NCBI RefSeq assembly: GCF_026262505.1
Contig: NC_067205.1
Span: 27,296,556 to 27,360,555, forward strand
Direction: 5' to 3'
DNA length: 64,000 bases
Source of the DNA: Trichomonas vaginalis G3
Lineage: Eukaryota > Parabasalia > Trichomonadida > Trichomonadidae
The notes below the pieces were generated by a model that ran no database searches, was not told the origin of the DNA, and saw only the letters and a list, made by a program, of their open reading frames with translations. This document shows, piece after piece, positions 37,239 through 48,488 of this stretch. Within the stretch, counting starts at the first letter, position 1. Each line of letters starts with the position of its first letter. The position numbers were made by a program, and so were the translations under genes.

Positions 37239-38264
37239 GTGTTATCCTCAATATTATTATTATATTTTCCTGATGTGTTTTTTGATAGATATTTTCAAAG
37301 AAATGATGATCAAAATAGTATTTGGCATCACTATTATGAAGGAATTGATCCTCCTTCAGAGGTCATTACAGGTAAAGTTGAGAATGTCACAGCAACATAT
37401 AACAAATGCTTTGCTTACATTTGCAAGTTCATCAACCTTCAAAATAGAGCAGTTAATTTCACAGATAAAGTTGACTACTGGATTTTACTTTTTGAAACAG
37501 TTTTTGAACAAGGTCCTGGTACACTATTTATATCTAATACTAATAATACTGCCATTATTATTGATAAATTTTGTTCATTTGAAAATCGAACTCCATCAAT
37601 CGGGCAATTTATTTCTTTCTGGGCAAAAATCAACACAACAATCCTCCGAGGATCCATTTGTAATGGAGGAAATAGTTCAGTAGATAGTATGATTGAACAA
37701 TATAAAGCAATTGGATCTCTTTCAAAAGCAAACATTTCTAACTGTATTTCATCAAATAGACCGGGTTTTGATTATCAGCACATTGAATCAACAATAAAAA
37801 TTTCATTTTGTAATTTTGAGAATCTAACTGCAACTGGACATACTATTACTGAGTTTTATCATTGTACAGGAAGAATTGAACGATGTAATTATATAAATAA
37901 TTCTCAATATAAAGGTGAATATTCGGGATTAGTTGTTTCAGGTGATAGAGTAGATATTTTTTATTCATCTTTCCAAAGCAATCAACAGAGTAAAGATGGA
38001 TCTTTATTTGATGGACAGATTTATATACATCAATGTAGTATTGATAATTTTTCATCTATAGGAAGTGCTTATACATCAAATCAAGGTGAATCTTCATTTA
38101 AGATTATTTTAAAGTTCATTGATTTAGGACCATGTGATGCAAATTTTGATTCTGTATTATTATTTGAACCAAAGAAAGAAAAGAAAAATTTTTCATTACG
38201 TCCATGCAAAAAATCTATTTTCGGAAAGTTTTCTATTTTTGTTTTGTTAATTATTAAACGATAA
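37239..38264 (+). pseudogene. Secreted/surface beta-helix-like protein, probably broken
   Basis: The frame begins with a signal-peptide-like segment (SSILLLYFPDVFFD). Repeated Asn/Ser/Cys-rich turns follow (CFAYICKFINLQNRAVNFTD, GSICNGGNSSVDSMI, CNFENLTATG, CNYINNSQYKGEYSG), the look of a right-handed beta-helix of trichomonad surface families. No in-frame ATG precedes the signal-like segment: the first ATG after the promoter (37214) opens only five codons. The C-terminus ends abruptly in a short hydrophobic stretch (FGKFSIFVLLIIKR). Probably a decayed member of a surface-protein family. Confidence 0.6.
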
Positions 38265-38459
38265 GAAATTATCAAATCATGTAATTAAATTTGTTACCGA
38301 GAAGTTCTTTCTTTCTGAAGATCAGAAGAAAATCTATGAAAATTATGCAGTATTCACGGTATATCATGATGTCGTTTCATGACTTATTTCACACGATTCA
38401 GATGTAAACATCAAGACTTCATGTCCAAGAATAAAATTCAAACATATTTAATTTGAGAA

Positions 38460-39010
38460 ATCATGCTAAGTTTAAATTAATCTTCTTGTTTTTAAAAATT
38501 TATGGAGCTAATTAGACAAGTCTGATGATTTGGATAAATTGACTCAGAAGTGACTGATATATGATTAGGCTGAAAGAGATAATGAGCTCATGCTTGAAAT
38601 TTCAAAAACTAACATGAAAAAAATTGCAAAGTTCATAACATTGATATTGCAGCATTCTTGAAGAATTAGTAATATGTATAGATCAATTTAAAGAATTATG
38701 TAGATTGTAATAATCTTGAATCATTTTTATTTCATACAGACTAATGATATGTTAGCAAATGTTTTGTTTATTCCTTCCCTTTATGAATATTGCATCTCAT
38801 ATAGTACATGTATCAATACAAAAAAAAATATGGACTAACTACTCTTCATTATGCAGCTTGGGAAAACAGAAAAGAAACAGCTGAGCTTTTTATTTCACAG
38901 GGTTTGAATATCAATGAAATAGATAAGATGGAAAAACGGCTCTTCATGCTGCAGCAATTTATAATAGAAAAGAAACAGCTGAAATTCTTTATTCACATTG
39001 TCATAATTGA
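38460..39010 (+). pseudogene. Ankyrin (DUF3447-type) gene remnant
   Basis: Only the ankyrin part is clear: YGLTTLHYAAWENRKETAEL, FISQGLNINEIDK, then, in a shifted frame, TALHAAAIYNRKETAEILYS-like codons to about 39010. Upstream, in-frame stops interrupt family-like pieces (EYCISYSTCI at about 38785). It is a decayed copy of the family whose apparently intact member is at 57794-59218. Confidence 0.7.
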
Positions 39011-39014
39011 ATAG

Positions 39015-39764
39015 ATCTCCCCAAATATTTTGAAATTTGACTATATCCACCTTTGGGAGAACGGATTCGTTTTTTTTTTTGAAAATGAAATCCAGATCGT
39101 CCTCAAAACTGCATCCTTATTGGATGATATGTTGGTAATTACTATCCAACATATTTTGAATGCTTCCTAATTAAAAGAAATAAAGAACAAGGAAATTATG
39201 GTAAAATTTTAATCAAAAGTAATGCTTGAAATCTTGTACCTTCATAGATCAATGCATAAATATTGGAATCAGTATGCAATTGAATTCTAATTCTAACCAT
39301 GGAAAACGAAGATCTTGTAAAACATAAAAAAACAATTATTGAATGATAGTTTATTGATATTTATGTATTTTCTGCCAATGCGTTATCTTTTAGCCTTAAA
39401 ATATAAAGAATAAGGTAAATTTGGACTATTTGATTAAATTTAGGATGTGGAAATAAGTTTCCAATATATTTTACTATGATTGGAACTTACTTTTTGATGT
39501 TTGGGAATCAGCCTAGCATTTTTTTAACCTTTCACAATTTGAAATATTCGTCACTTTTTAATAATCTTACAAAAAAATCGATAAGAAATATTGATGTTAA
39601 CAATATACATAGAGCATAACTAACAATTTTGCTATTTTCAGAAGAATTGAATTTTTCTTCGACGGATTTGGACCGATTTTTTCTACTGTATAGATAAAAA
39701 ATAATTAGTTTTTAAACATTTTGAATTATTTTTGAGGGTCTTTTTTTTCACAATTTTGAAAAAG
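39015..39764. other. Intergenic; Inr-like motif at its right end
   Basis: AT-rich and without genes. Just before the next ATG the sequence TTTCACAATTTTGAAAAAG contains an Inr-like TCACAATTTT, 17 bases from the start. Nothing else is recognised. Confidence 0.5.
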
Positions 39765-42700
39765 ATGGATTCAATTTGCTTCCCTATTACGAATAATCTT
39801 CGTGGATGGAGCAATTTCTTCCATTTCTTTCATTTAGTCACATCTAAGCAGGATAAATTTGCTACTTTCAAATTTATGATTGAAATGCTGCTTCCAGTAT
39901 TTTGGTTTTTTAAATTATCGATGTTTCCATTGACAATCAGCACTCTCAATGACTCAACATATGCAAGGTTTTTTGGTACCATCATTTATCAGGTAATCTC
40001 ACCTGAATTTCTTGGAACAAACTATTTTACTATCTTTTTACTGGCTTTTGCGATCTTCTTCACACTCTATCTAACATATTACTACTTTAGACGTGACCAG
40101 TTGGTTTTTCATCATGCACAAGCCCCTATTTGTTTCATTTTGCAAGATTTGGCACCAGTTTTAGTGAATTATACAGCATCATGCATGTGGCATTACATAG
40201 AAAAGCTTATTCTCGGCGAACAGCCTTATTTTTATTTATCTTCTGCCATTTTTTCCTTTATTATATATAATATTTACACTTTCATTGGTGCGCTTTTCCA
40301 TTATAGTATTACAAAAAGGGATTCTCCATGCTACTCTTTCTGGAAACACTTGCATTTCTTCTATGTCAACTTAGTTATAAATCTTGTTCAGCAAACATGG
40401 GCAATTCGAAAGGTTTATGCCAGAGGAATATTTCCATGCCTAGGTTTGAGCTGGTTAGCCTCTATTTGCCTGCTTTTTTGGAACTTTTCCTTCCCATATT
40501 TTACAAAATTCTCAAATTCTTACGGTTTTGAGATCTACGGTGTTTCATTAACATATCTAACACTAGAGATATCCTACTATGCCGGACATATCAGTTTAAT
40601 CTTCATGATTTTGTCATTTTTCATTACTTATCCAATATGGAATTCTTTCATCTCCCATGTGTTTTTCACTATCGGATGTAGATTTTACCAACGTTCTTTT
40701 GACAAATATTTGGGAAATCTTTCTGATGGAGATGATTTTAACTATATTCGGCTTCCGAACATCTCAGAACCTCGTCATAAGTCTCTTCTACACTTTGCGT
40801 TAGTTACTGACTACGAAGATCTCCATTCTCTGCTAATTGCAGCAATTGATTCAGATAGAAGTGAAGAGTTGACAATAGAATGCGCCAAAATGCTTATGAT
40901 CAGCTCATCAATACCACACAGGATCCGTGAGAAGCTTTTCCAAATAGATATTAAGAAATTGTCAATTTCTGCAAAACACTTCTTGTGTGAGCTCCAATAC
41001 GAAATGAACAAGTACAGATTATCAGAAATAGACATATCCGAGAGAATCAGCTTCCTTCAAAACGAAAAACTGAAGACAAAAATCGCATTATACGCTTTTT
41101 CAAATTCTCTTTGCGATTCACAGTATTTCAAGTACAAATACAATCTCATTGTCAATTTCGCATTGATGTCCCACAGTTTCAAACAGATGTGCAACTATTC
41201 TGTTTCATCAACACCTTTATCACAGGATTTGCTGTTTATGTTCAGTGATTACCTGTATAAATGTGCTGGAGATCATGTTCTCATCAACAAAATCAACGAA
41301 AAAGTTCAAAATTTGAAAGGATCTTTGATTCAAACAGGAGAAATGAAGCCAGAAGTCATTGTATCATCGAACACGTTAGGTTATGAGTCAGATTCTCAAG
41401 ACGAATTCAGTAAAAAGATTATGAATCAAAAAGCTTTGGATTCTACATCAGATACGTCATTAATGTGCTTCAAATTCCTTTCTTTATGTATAATAGTTGA
41501 TCTTTTCTTCCCTCCAATGACTATGTACAAATATACGAATTCTATTGAGTTCATTCCTGATGCTTTCTTCAATTACATGCACTCTCCTTCCTTCTTTAAG
41601 TCGTATTATACTATTGTGAACATCGAATGGTTCCTAAATTCAATGAATTACACTTTAGGAAACAATTCTTTGCCATCAAAGTACAAATGGATCGGATATC
41701 ACATTTTAGCACAATATCTCAATGTAGCGAAGTGTCCCAAAGACAATCAGAGGGTTATCAATGTAGAAAGCTCAGAATTGATCAATTTCAAAGAAAAATT
41801 TTATAATTTTTGTTCGAAATTGTTCATACAAACGAAAGATGACCCTTATTACTGGAAGGCCTTGCAGGATGGACATCAAAGCCTCGTATATATGTATGGT
41901 TTGTTCACTCCTTTAATTGATAGATACATTGACTGCGCATCTTCAATCAAAATGAAGGTAAGGACGAATCACATTGTGCATACGACCATTGCTACCATTG
42001 TTTTAATGGTTTTCGTGGCAATATGTCTGTTGTATAGTGCGAAATCTGGAATTCGGAAAGCATTAAACGTTTTTAGTGCGATAGAGACCCAAACTCTTGA
42101 TGAATTCAGGTCTTCCCTTTACGTACAGATACATCACCAGCCTTCATATCGAACAGAAGACCACGAATTGAACGATGACGGCGCATTAGACTTAGAAGAA
42201 ATAGAAGCAGATGATTACCAGCAGAATTTCGATGACATGAATGATTACACTGAACTCATTGACAAATCCCTTAAAATGCCAATCCAATTATCCATTTTCG
42301 ATCCGGCCAGAAACTTGACACTTTTTGTTTACATCGTCTTCATATTTATTTTTAGGTATGTTATTTGTTTCTTTGTTATTTATTATTTTTCGGCATCTGT
42401 TGTTGATATTTCCACGAAAAGTGTTGAATTTGAACATTTACTCAACAAATCGAGTTATTTGTTCTTAGAAATCAGCAGCATGTTATCGAACATCACTGGT
42501 AATTCATCAATTTATGTCAATATACCACAGAAGGTTAATTACACTGAGAAAAACAACACAGAGCTCGATAAAATTATTCTAATTTGGAATAATTTCATTG
42601 AAAATCTTGAAAATTACAGTTTCTCAGAGAAATTATCTATTATTACTAATATAACAATATCTACAAGTTCTTTTATTGTTGATCATTACAAGACGAAACA

Positions 42701-43964
42701 ACTTTATTCTTCTCTAACTTATGCAAGAGAAACAGAAACAATTTTTTGGTTTTTAGTTTTTATTTTGATTTTAATTTTCATTGTTTTGTATTATAGATAT
42801 ACAACAGTGTTCAAACACACAATGAAAGATATAAGAAGACTTGTATTAGTCCTGCATTCGAAGTATTCTCCAACAGAATCAATTATGATTAATTCTTTTA
42901 CTCCTGGAGCGCAAAATGACAAAAAATCAATAAATTTGGTTGAATTCTCTGACACAATCATTTCGCAGTTGTTTGATCCTGTTTTATTCTTTAACAGTGA
43001 GAATAATATCATTGACATGAACAAGCAAATAACTGCACAACTTGGATTCACTAGAGAAGACATTTTAAATGAAAAAGTCCATAAAATCATTCCCAAAAAA
43101 GAAAACAAAGAAATGTTTGATTACATTAAATTAATGTATACACCATTAGGAATTCGTGCGAAACATCAGTTTAATATTAAAGCATATACAAAAGAAGGAA
43201 ATGAAGTTAATTTTAGTTCGTTTTTGGTTCCGATTTCTCATAATGGAAATTTAGTTTTTGGTTTGTTGATGAGAAATCAATCGAGAATTGAGGAACTGAA
43301 ACAAGAAGTTACATTGTTAGATAAGAAAGTTAGAATATTTCTTGAGAGATTAGTTCCTTCTCCTGTAGCGAATATGATGATGGAAAACAAGATGCCGAAT
43401 TATTTCACTTGTAAAGGTTGTGCTGTTATGTCTATTACATTGAAAAGACAAACAGATATTGGTACTAAAGTTAGTAGATTGGATGTGACTGATATTACGG
43501 AAATTGCTATGTCTATAATGGATAGAATTGCAGAAAATTATCCAAATATTCATAGGATAAGAACTTTTAATGGTGTTTTCATTTACGTCTCTGGATTTTT
43601 CGTTGAAGAAAAACCAAATGATTCTGTAACTTCTTTGGCTCATTTCGCTTCTGAATGCGCGGCATCTATCAATAAATCACTTGAATTTCATTCATTCCTT
43701 TCAGGAATTATCAATTACGGTGGTCCTGTTTATGGTTTGATGTGTGGAATATCTAAAACAGTTTTCGACATGTTGTCAAAACTTTTGGTCGAAACTTATG
43801 ATTTTATTGACATTGTTCCACCAGGAAAATTAGTTTTGTATGAAAATGCTTATCAACAGCTGGAAAATACAACTCCTTACGTCAAATTCCAGCCAATAAG
43901 ACCTGTTGAGAAGCAATTATATGTCTTGCATTCTTATATTGGAATGCAATTCGAGAGTAATTAA
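39765..43964 (+). CDS. Large membrane protein with PAS and degenerate class III cyclase domain
   Basis: The start is the ATG at 39765 (MDSICFPITNNLRGWSNFFH), right after an Inr-like motif; the frame upstream has no ATG. The 1399-residue protein has a cluster of membrane spans within the first 300 residues, single spans near 738-759, 851-877 and 990-1012, and glycosylation-like NxS/T sites in the loop 880-985. A PAS domain follows at about 1060-1172 (LFDPVLFFNSENNIIDMNKQ, GFTREDILNEKVHKIIPKKE). The last 200 residues align with class III nucleotide cyclases (LVPSPVANMMMENKMP start). Where active cyclases have a metal-binding Asp (FADIVGFT), this protein has CAVMSITLKRQTDIG, and the GD motif strand reads FNGVFIYVSG. 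It is therefore probably a catalytically dead or regulatory member of the expanded trichomonad cyclase family. Confidence 0.85.
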   Translation: MDSICFPITNNLRGWSNFFHFFHLVTSKQDKFATFKFMIEMLLPVFWFFKLSMFPLTISTLNDSTYARFFGTIIYQVISPEFLGTNYFTIFLLAFAIFFTLYLTYYYFRRDQLVFHHAQAPICFILQDLAPVLVNYTASCMWHYIEKLILGEQPYFYLSSAIFSFIIYNIYTFIGALFHYSITKRDSPCYSFWKHLHFFYVNLVINLVQQTWAIRKVYARGIFPCLGLSWLASICLLFWNFSFPYFTKFSNSYGFEIYGVSLTYLTLEISYYAGHISLIFMILSFFITYPIWNSFISHVFFTIGCRFYQRSFDKYLGNLSDGDDFNYIRLPNISEPRHKSLLHFALVTDYEDLHSLLIAAIDSDRSEELTIECAKMLMISSSIPHRIREKLFQIDIKKLSISAKHFLCELQYEMNKYRLSEIDISERISFLQNEKLKTKIALYAFSNSLCDSQYFKYKYNLIVNFALMSHSFKQMCNYSVSSTPLSQDLLFMFSDYLYKCAGDHVLINKINEKVQNLKGSLIQTGEMKPEVIVSSNTLGYESDSQDEFSKKIMNQKALDSTSDTSLMCFKFLSLCIIVDLFFPPMTMYKYTNSIEFIPDAFFNYMHSPSFFKSYYTIVNIEWFLNSMNYTLGNNSLPSKYKWIGYHILAQYLNVAKCPKDNQRVINVESSELINFKEKFYNFCSKLFIQTKDDPYYWKALQDGHQSLVYMYGLFTPLIDRYIDCASSIKMKVRTNHIVHTTIATIVLMVFVAICLLYSAKSGIRKALNVFSAIETQTLDEFRSSLYVQIHHQPSYRTEDHELNDDGALDLEEIEADDYQQNFDDMNDYTELIDKSLKMPIQLSIFDPARNLTLFVYIVFIFIFRYVICFFVIYYFSASVVDISTKSVEFEHLLNKSSYLFLEISSMLSNITGNSSIYVNIPQKVNYTEKNNTELDKIILIWNNFIENLENYSFSEKLSIITNITISTSSFIVDHYKTKQLYSSLTYARETETIFWFLVFILILIFIVLYYRYTTVFKHTMKDIRRLVLVLHSKYSPTESIMINSFTPGAQNDKKSINLVEFSDTIISQLFDPVLFFNSENNIIDMNKQITAQLGFTREDILNEKVHKIIPKKENKEMFDYIKLMYTPLGIRAKHQFNIKAYTKEGNEVNFSSFLVPISHNGNLVFGLLMRNQSRIEELKQEVTLLDKKVRIFLERLVPSPVANMMMENKMPNYFTCKGCAVMSITLKRQTDIGTKVSRLDVTDITEIAMSIMDRIAENYPNIHRIRTFNGVFIYVSGFFVEEKPNDSVTSLAHFASECAASINKSLEFHSFLSGIINYGGPVYGLMCGISKTVFDMLSKLLVETYDFIDIVPPGKLVLYENAYQQLENTTPYVKFQPIRPVEKQLYVLHSYIGMQFESN

Positions 43965-44384
43965 TTATATTGTTATTTTATATATATTATGTTTGTATGT
44001 TATTTATAAATTATTCATTCAAAATTTAAATTATTTTTACCATAATTATAAAGATTCTATACTGTTTTGAAATTGTCATTCATGTTACCTTAGTAAATAT
44101 CCTCCTGTTCTTGAGATTTTATTCTAAATTCATGGAAATTTAGTTCTAAATCTGATTATTATTTATTTAAACATTGGGGAACTTAAAATTCGACGTTAGC
44201 TTGTTAGATTTGAATGTTCAGATGCTTTCAGTGCCATGTGATTTTGAGATCTTTTTTCATTTTCCAGGAGTTGACGATTTTTTGAGAACAGTTTCTTTTG
44301 AAATTTATTTATAATTGAATGAGTGCTTTATATACTTAATAAATCCTATAAAATTTCAGATTTTTGAAAAAATTCAGGTAAAAA
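43965..44384. other. Intergenic, nothing recognised
   Basis: AT-rich spacer between the cyclase-like gene and the Lys/Glu-rich gene. No repeat or RNA gene is seen. TTTCAGATTTTTGAAAAAAT before the ATG at 44385 holds a possible Inr. Confidence 0.5.
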
Positions 44385-47300
44385 ATGCTACGCAAAGAGG
44401 GAATTTTCATATTTGAAGATGATCTTTGCCAAGCATTAACAGAATCTTCCTATCAGGCATTTGATGTGTCTGAACTAAATCAGATATATCGATCTGTTGC
44501 GACTCAAGAATATCACGAAGTATTATGGAGATTGATAACTAATCGATATAAGTTACTAGAAAAGCGAGAACAATTTTCTCAAGTTAAACTCTTTCATGAT
44601 GGTTATAAGAAGATTCAACTTTTTTATATGAAATTATATTTTGGAAAATGGAAACAAAAGCATGAATTAGTTACAAGTCATTCTCATTTCGACAAAAAGT
44701 CTCATATATCCATCATTTCAGACTCATCATCGAGAAGTGGAATTTCAAATTTAGATTATTGGAATTTTTTTACAAATGACAAAGAAGTTAAGAGCAAAAA
44801 AGTTAAGAAAATACCACGTAAACAATCAACAGCTAGTAAATACCTTTATAAAAAGTATTTGAACAAATGGCGAAATAAATTATTGGATAAAAAGAAGCAA
44901 AAGTTTATGAAATGGAAATCTTTGATGGATTTATGTCAAAAATCTCCGATAAACATTCCAAAAAATACTCATTCAAATCTATCAAAATGGACTGCTTTTA
45001 CGACAAAACTAAAGCTACAGAGAATTCGTAGTAAGTCTAAGAAATACATAAACTACAAACGCTTTATCGATCTCAAAGAAAAATTAGTAAAATTCGTTAA
45101 TGAAAAAGAAAAAGAAGAATCGAGAATTTACTTGTTGCAAAGATCATTTTCCTTATGGTATTCACGATTATCCTACTTACAATCAATTGAAACCAACATT
45201 ACGATGGATTTGATTGTATCTCCAACCATTTCAACAAAAGTCGATGATTTTGTAACTAAACCTGACTTTGACAGCATGAAAACGCTCAACACAATTGTAC
45301 AATCTCAAAAAATTCAAGATATCGAAAATTATCAAAATTTATATCGTCCAAAAGTTGGATTTTCAGCATCAATGTTTGATTTTATCAAGATGTCTGCTAG
45401 AAATCTTGAGAAATTTGAGAAAATACCAGAAATTCCTCAGATATCTCAAGAAAATAATGTTTCTACTACAGACAATACATCTACTTCATCTCCAAAGAAG
45501 AAGAAAGTCAAGAAAGTTAAGATTTCGAACGTTTCTGAAGAAAATGATAAAAATAATCCAACACCACAAAGAAAGAAGATCAAAAAGCATAAAAACAATG
45601 AATATCAAGATGTTCCTAATAACAATTCTGAAGAACAAATCTCTGTAAAATCAAGAGATCTAAATAATTCTCCACAAAGCGTCAAAAGCGGCAAAGGCTA
45701 CTTTGACAGTATTTCAGAGGATTTGTGTACTCCAATTGTCCATGTTCCTCAGCCAAGATTTGCAAATTCTGTTTCTCCTCATGTAAAAAGGAAAAGAAAA
45801 GTCCAAGAAGAAGAAAATCCAAGCAGTGCAACTAAGAAACTTCCTCCGTTTCTTCCTATGCCAAATGTTAAATCTCCAAAGAAAAAGAAATCAAAGAAAC
45901 AAAAAGTTGATGAAATTCAAAATGAGTTGGAAAAAATGCTTAACGACGAGTTAGAATTTTTGTTACAGAATCAGACTGATAATATCTTGATTTCAATTGA
46001 TTCTGTAACAAAAGGAGAAGAAATTAAAGAAGATGAACCTGAATCTCCTCCAAAGAAGAAAAAGAAGCACGCCAAAACTCCACAAAGACAAAGAAAAACC
46101 AAGATGTATCCAACACAAGAAGAAGAAACTTCTCCAAATCATTATTCAACGATGGATATTCCACAAAAGCACAAACATCATAAAAAACGGAATAAATCAG
46201 TGGATTCCACACCAAAGAAGTTAACTCCTGTTAAAGAAACACCAGAAACCAATGAAACTCAGAGTCTTCGTAAAAAGAAGAAGAAATCGAAGTCAAAATC
46301 TCAAAATGAAGACCAAACAACTACAACAACAATAGAAACTACAGTTGAAACAGTAGATCCTGCTCCTAAAGAAGAAAAATCTGAAAATAATTCTGAAATT
46401 CAAAATTCAACGAAGGAAAAAATAATTGGAGCATTAAATGCTCTCCTCTCACCCATAAAGAATTTTGCAGATAAGACTTCCAAAGACGATCAGAGTTCTA
46501 AAAATCTTAAATTTGATGATAACGAATTATTCTCTCAAATTTCCAAGAATCTGGAGAATGATATGTGTGATATGTTGAATAAGCAAATGCTTGCAGTTGA
46601 TTCTCTCGATCAATTCAATATGAAAACGAACGATCAACAGAATTCCGCGGAGGAAGAAGACAATAATGAAAAACCGAATGAAGTAGATGAAAACAATCAT
46701 GAAAGTAATGATGATAAGCAGAAAGAAAATGAAAAAGAAGAGAAATTAGATTTGGAATCCAAATCTTCTCCGAAGAAAGATGGAGAAACGAAAGATAATG
46801 CAAGTGTATCTAGTGAATCAAGCGAAGATTCTTATTCTCTTCCCAAAGAAATTGTTCTTCCTCCAAAAGAAAGAAACATTTCACCAGAAGAAGAAAATAA
46901 TGAACAAAAGCCAGAAGAGCACGATTTAACATCAACAATAAAGGACTTTGGTATGTTCTTTGATTGCACAATTCAAGAAATGACAGATTCTGTAATTAAA
47001 TCAAGCTTTGATGACTGTTTAACTCCTATTAACGATATATTAGTATGTGCAACTGCTAAAAGATACGAAATGATTCCGATTGGCCAGACAAAAGACGAAT
47101 TTTTATCAGAATCACTTCAAACTGCAATTATTTCTGCGGCTAACTATGCTATTTGTCAGACAACTGATGCAATTAAAGATGTTATCAGTCATTACAAGCA
47201 TAGTTCTGAAAAGAAGCACTTGAAGATCAAAGAAAAAGATTTCCCTGATTTATTTGATGGCATCGTTGATAACTTGGTTAAGTCTTCATTTGATCAGCTT

Positions 47301-48488
47301 AAAGAATTTGTTGTTATCGAAAAAGAAGAAAAAATTGAATCTGAAGAACAACAAAAGCCAAACGAACATGAAGTTCCTGAAGAAGAACACCATGAAGAAG
47401 AAAATAGTAAAGATGATACCAAGCAAATCCCAGAAATTATTCCAATCAAGATTGATATTCCGGAAGAAGAAGAGGAACCAGAGCGGGTTCCTATTGTTAA
47501 GCTTGAGATCCCTCAGAATGATGACAAAGGAGGTAAGTCTCCCACAGAAGATACTTTGATCTCAAAATATTCTAGTGGAAGCGAACAATTTATGTCGATT
47601 CCAAGCAGTATCCTTGTAAGTCCTTCAGTTAAGACAAGTAAATTCGTAATTCAACTTGAAAGTTCAAATTCAGATGAAGAAGAGGAAGAAAAGCCAAGAA
47701 ACATCAGCGTAATGCCTCAATTAGATAATAATCATGAAGATGTTGATATTATCTCTCCACCAGATTCGAGTGGAGACAAAGAAGAAGTTGCATCTAATGA
47801 AGATAACTCAGTTGACGATGATTCAATATTAGAAATGCACCATAGCATTTCAACTCAACCAATTCTTCCTCCTCCTTTGGTTAATATGAGGCCTTCAAAC
47901 GTATTAAGAACATCTAGTCTATCCAATTCATCAGATGACTCCGCGCAGTTGTCATCTGGTAATAGAGAGTTGAGACACGTTACATTTAACTTTGCAATGC
48001 CAAAAACAAGTCAATCTTTATCTGATATTTCCAATCAAGCCAAACAGATTGATTTCAAGTTTGATGACAAGCAACTCAAAGAATCATTAACTGTTTGTAT
48101 TGCAAATACTTCAAGAAATGCTGTAAAAGGCGGAATACGTCCTGATATCTTATGTTTACCACTTTTAGGAGAAAAGATTGCTCAACAAGAGAAAGATAAA
48201 TTGTTACAGCTAAGAATGCTCTTAGCAAAGAACTTTGTTTTCGATACAACTGACTTCGAAATCTCATTTTCTATTGCATTTGGCCAATTAACCCGCAGAA
48301 ATATAGAATTATTGCTTGATTCGATTCACCCACAAATGAATCCTTGCGTTGAAGTAGAGAAGAATCAGCCGATATGGCGTGAAGCTATACCTGTTACAAT
48401 TGTTAGAAACGACACTGTAGGTAGTTCTGATCCATATAAGATCCCAGATTTACTTAGTGCCGTTCAATATATTTCACCTTATAAATAA
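44385..48488 (+). CDS. Large Lys/Glu-rich, mostly disordered protein with W-containing helical N-terminus
   Basis: A 1367-residue protein. Residues 1-270 are helical with spaced tryptophans and K/R (FGKWKQKHEL, YLNKWRNKLLDKKKQKFMKW, LSKWTAFTTKLKLQRI), reminiscent of Sfi1/centrin-binding repeats, though not certain. Residues 350-850 are low-complexity with recurring basic patches after Ser-Pro or Thr-Pro (SSPKKKKVKKVK, SPPKKKKKHAKTPQRQRK), which may be phosphorylation or DNA/RNA-binding sites. The region 860-1180 is acidic with two helical islands. Residues 1200-1367 form a compact, probably conserved end (RHVTFNFAMPKTSQSLSDIS, DPYKIPDLLSAVQYISPYK). No enzyme motif is seen. A cytoskeletal or centrosomal role is a guess. 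Confidence 0.75.
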   Translation: MLRKEGIFIFEDDLCQALTESSYQAFDVSELNQIYRSVATQEYHEVLWRLITNRYKLLEKREQFSQVKLFHDGYKKIQLFYMKLYFGKWKQKHELVTSHSHFDKKSHISIISDSSSRSGISNLDYWNFFTNDKEVKSKKVKKIPRKQSTASKYLYKKYLNKWRNKLLDKKKQKFMKWKSLMDLCQKSPINIPKNTHSNLSKWTAFTTKLKLQRIRSKSKKYINYKRFIDLKEKLVKFVNEKEKEESRIYLLQRSFSLWYSRLSYLQSIETNITMDLIVSPTISTKVDDFVTKPDFDSMKTLNTIVQSQKIQDIENYQNLYRPKVGFSASMFDFIKMSARNLEKFEKIPEIPQISQENNVSTTDNTSTSSPKKKKVKKVKISNVSEENDKNNPTPQRKKIKKHKNNEYQDVPNNNSEEQISVKSRDLNNSPQSVKSGKGYFDSISEDLCTPIVHVPQPRFANSVSPHVKRKRKVQEEENPSSATKKLPPFLPMPNVKSPKKKKSKKQKVDEIQNELEKMLNDELEFLLQNQTDNILISIDSVTKGEEIKEDEPESPPKKKKKHAKTPQRQRKTKMYPTQEEETSPNHYSTMDIPQKHKHHKKRNKSVDSTPKKLTPVKETPETNETQSLRKKKKKSKSKSQNEDQTTTTTIETTVETVDPAPKEEKSENNSEIQNSTKEKIIGALNALLSPIKNFADKTSKDDQSSKNLKFDDNELFSQISKNLENDMCDMLNKQMLAVDSLDQFNMKTNDQQNSAEEEDNNEKPNEVDENNHESNDDKQKENEKEEKLDLESKSSPKKDGETKDNASVSSESSEDSYSLPKEIVLPPKERNISPEEENNEQKPEEHDLTSTIKDFGMFFDCTIQEMTDSVIKSSFDDCLTPINDILVCATAKRYEMIPIGQTKDEFLSESLQTAIISAANYAICQTTDAIKDVISHYKHSSEKKHLKIKEKDFPDLFDGIVDNLVKSSFDQLKEFVVIEKEEKIESEEQQKPNEHEVPEEEHHEEENSKDDTKQIPEIIPIKIDIPEEEEEPERVPIVKLEIPQNDDKGGKSPTEDTLISKYSSGSEQFMSIPSSILVSPSVKTSKFVIQLESSNSDEEEEEKPRNISVMPQLDNNHEDVDIISPPDSSGDKEEVASNEDNSVDDDSILEMHHSISTQPILPPPLVNMRPSNVLRTSSLSNSSDDSAQLSSGNRELRHVTFNFAMPKTSQSLSDISNQAKQIDFKFDDKQLKESLTVCIANTSRNAVKGGIRPDILCLPLLGEKIAQQEKDKLLQLRMLLAKNFVFDTTDFEISFSIAFGQLTRRNIELLLDSIHPQMNPCVEVEKNQPIWREAIPVTIVRNDTVGSSDPYKIPDLLSAVQYISPYK

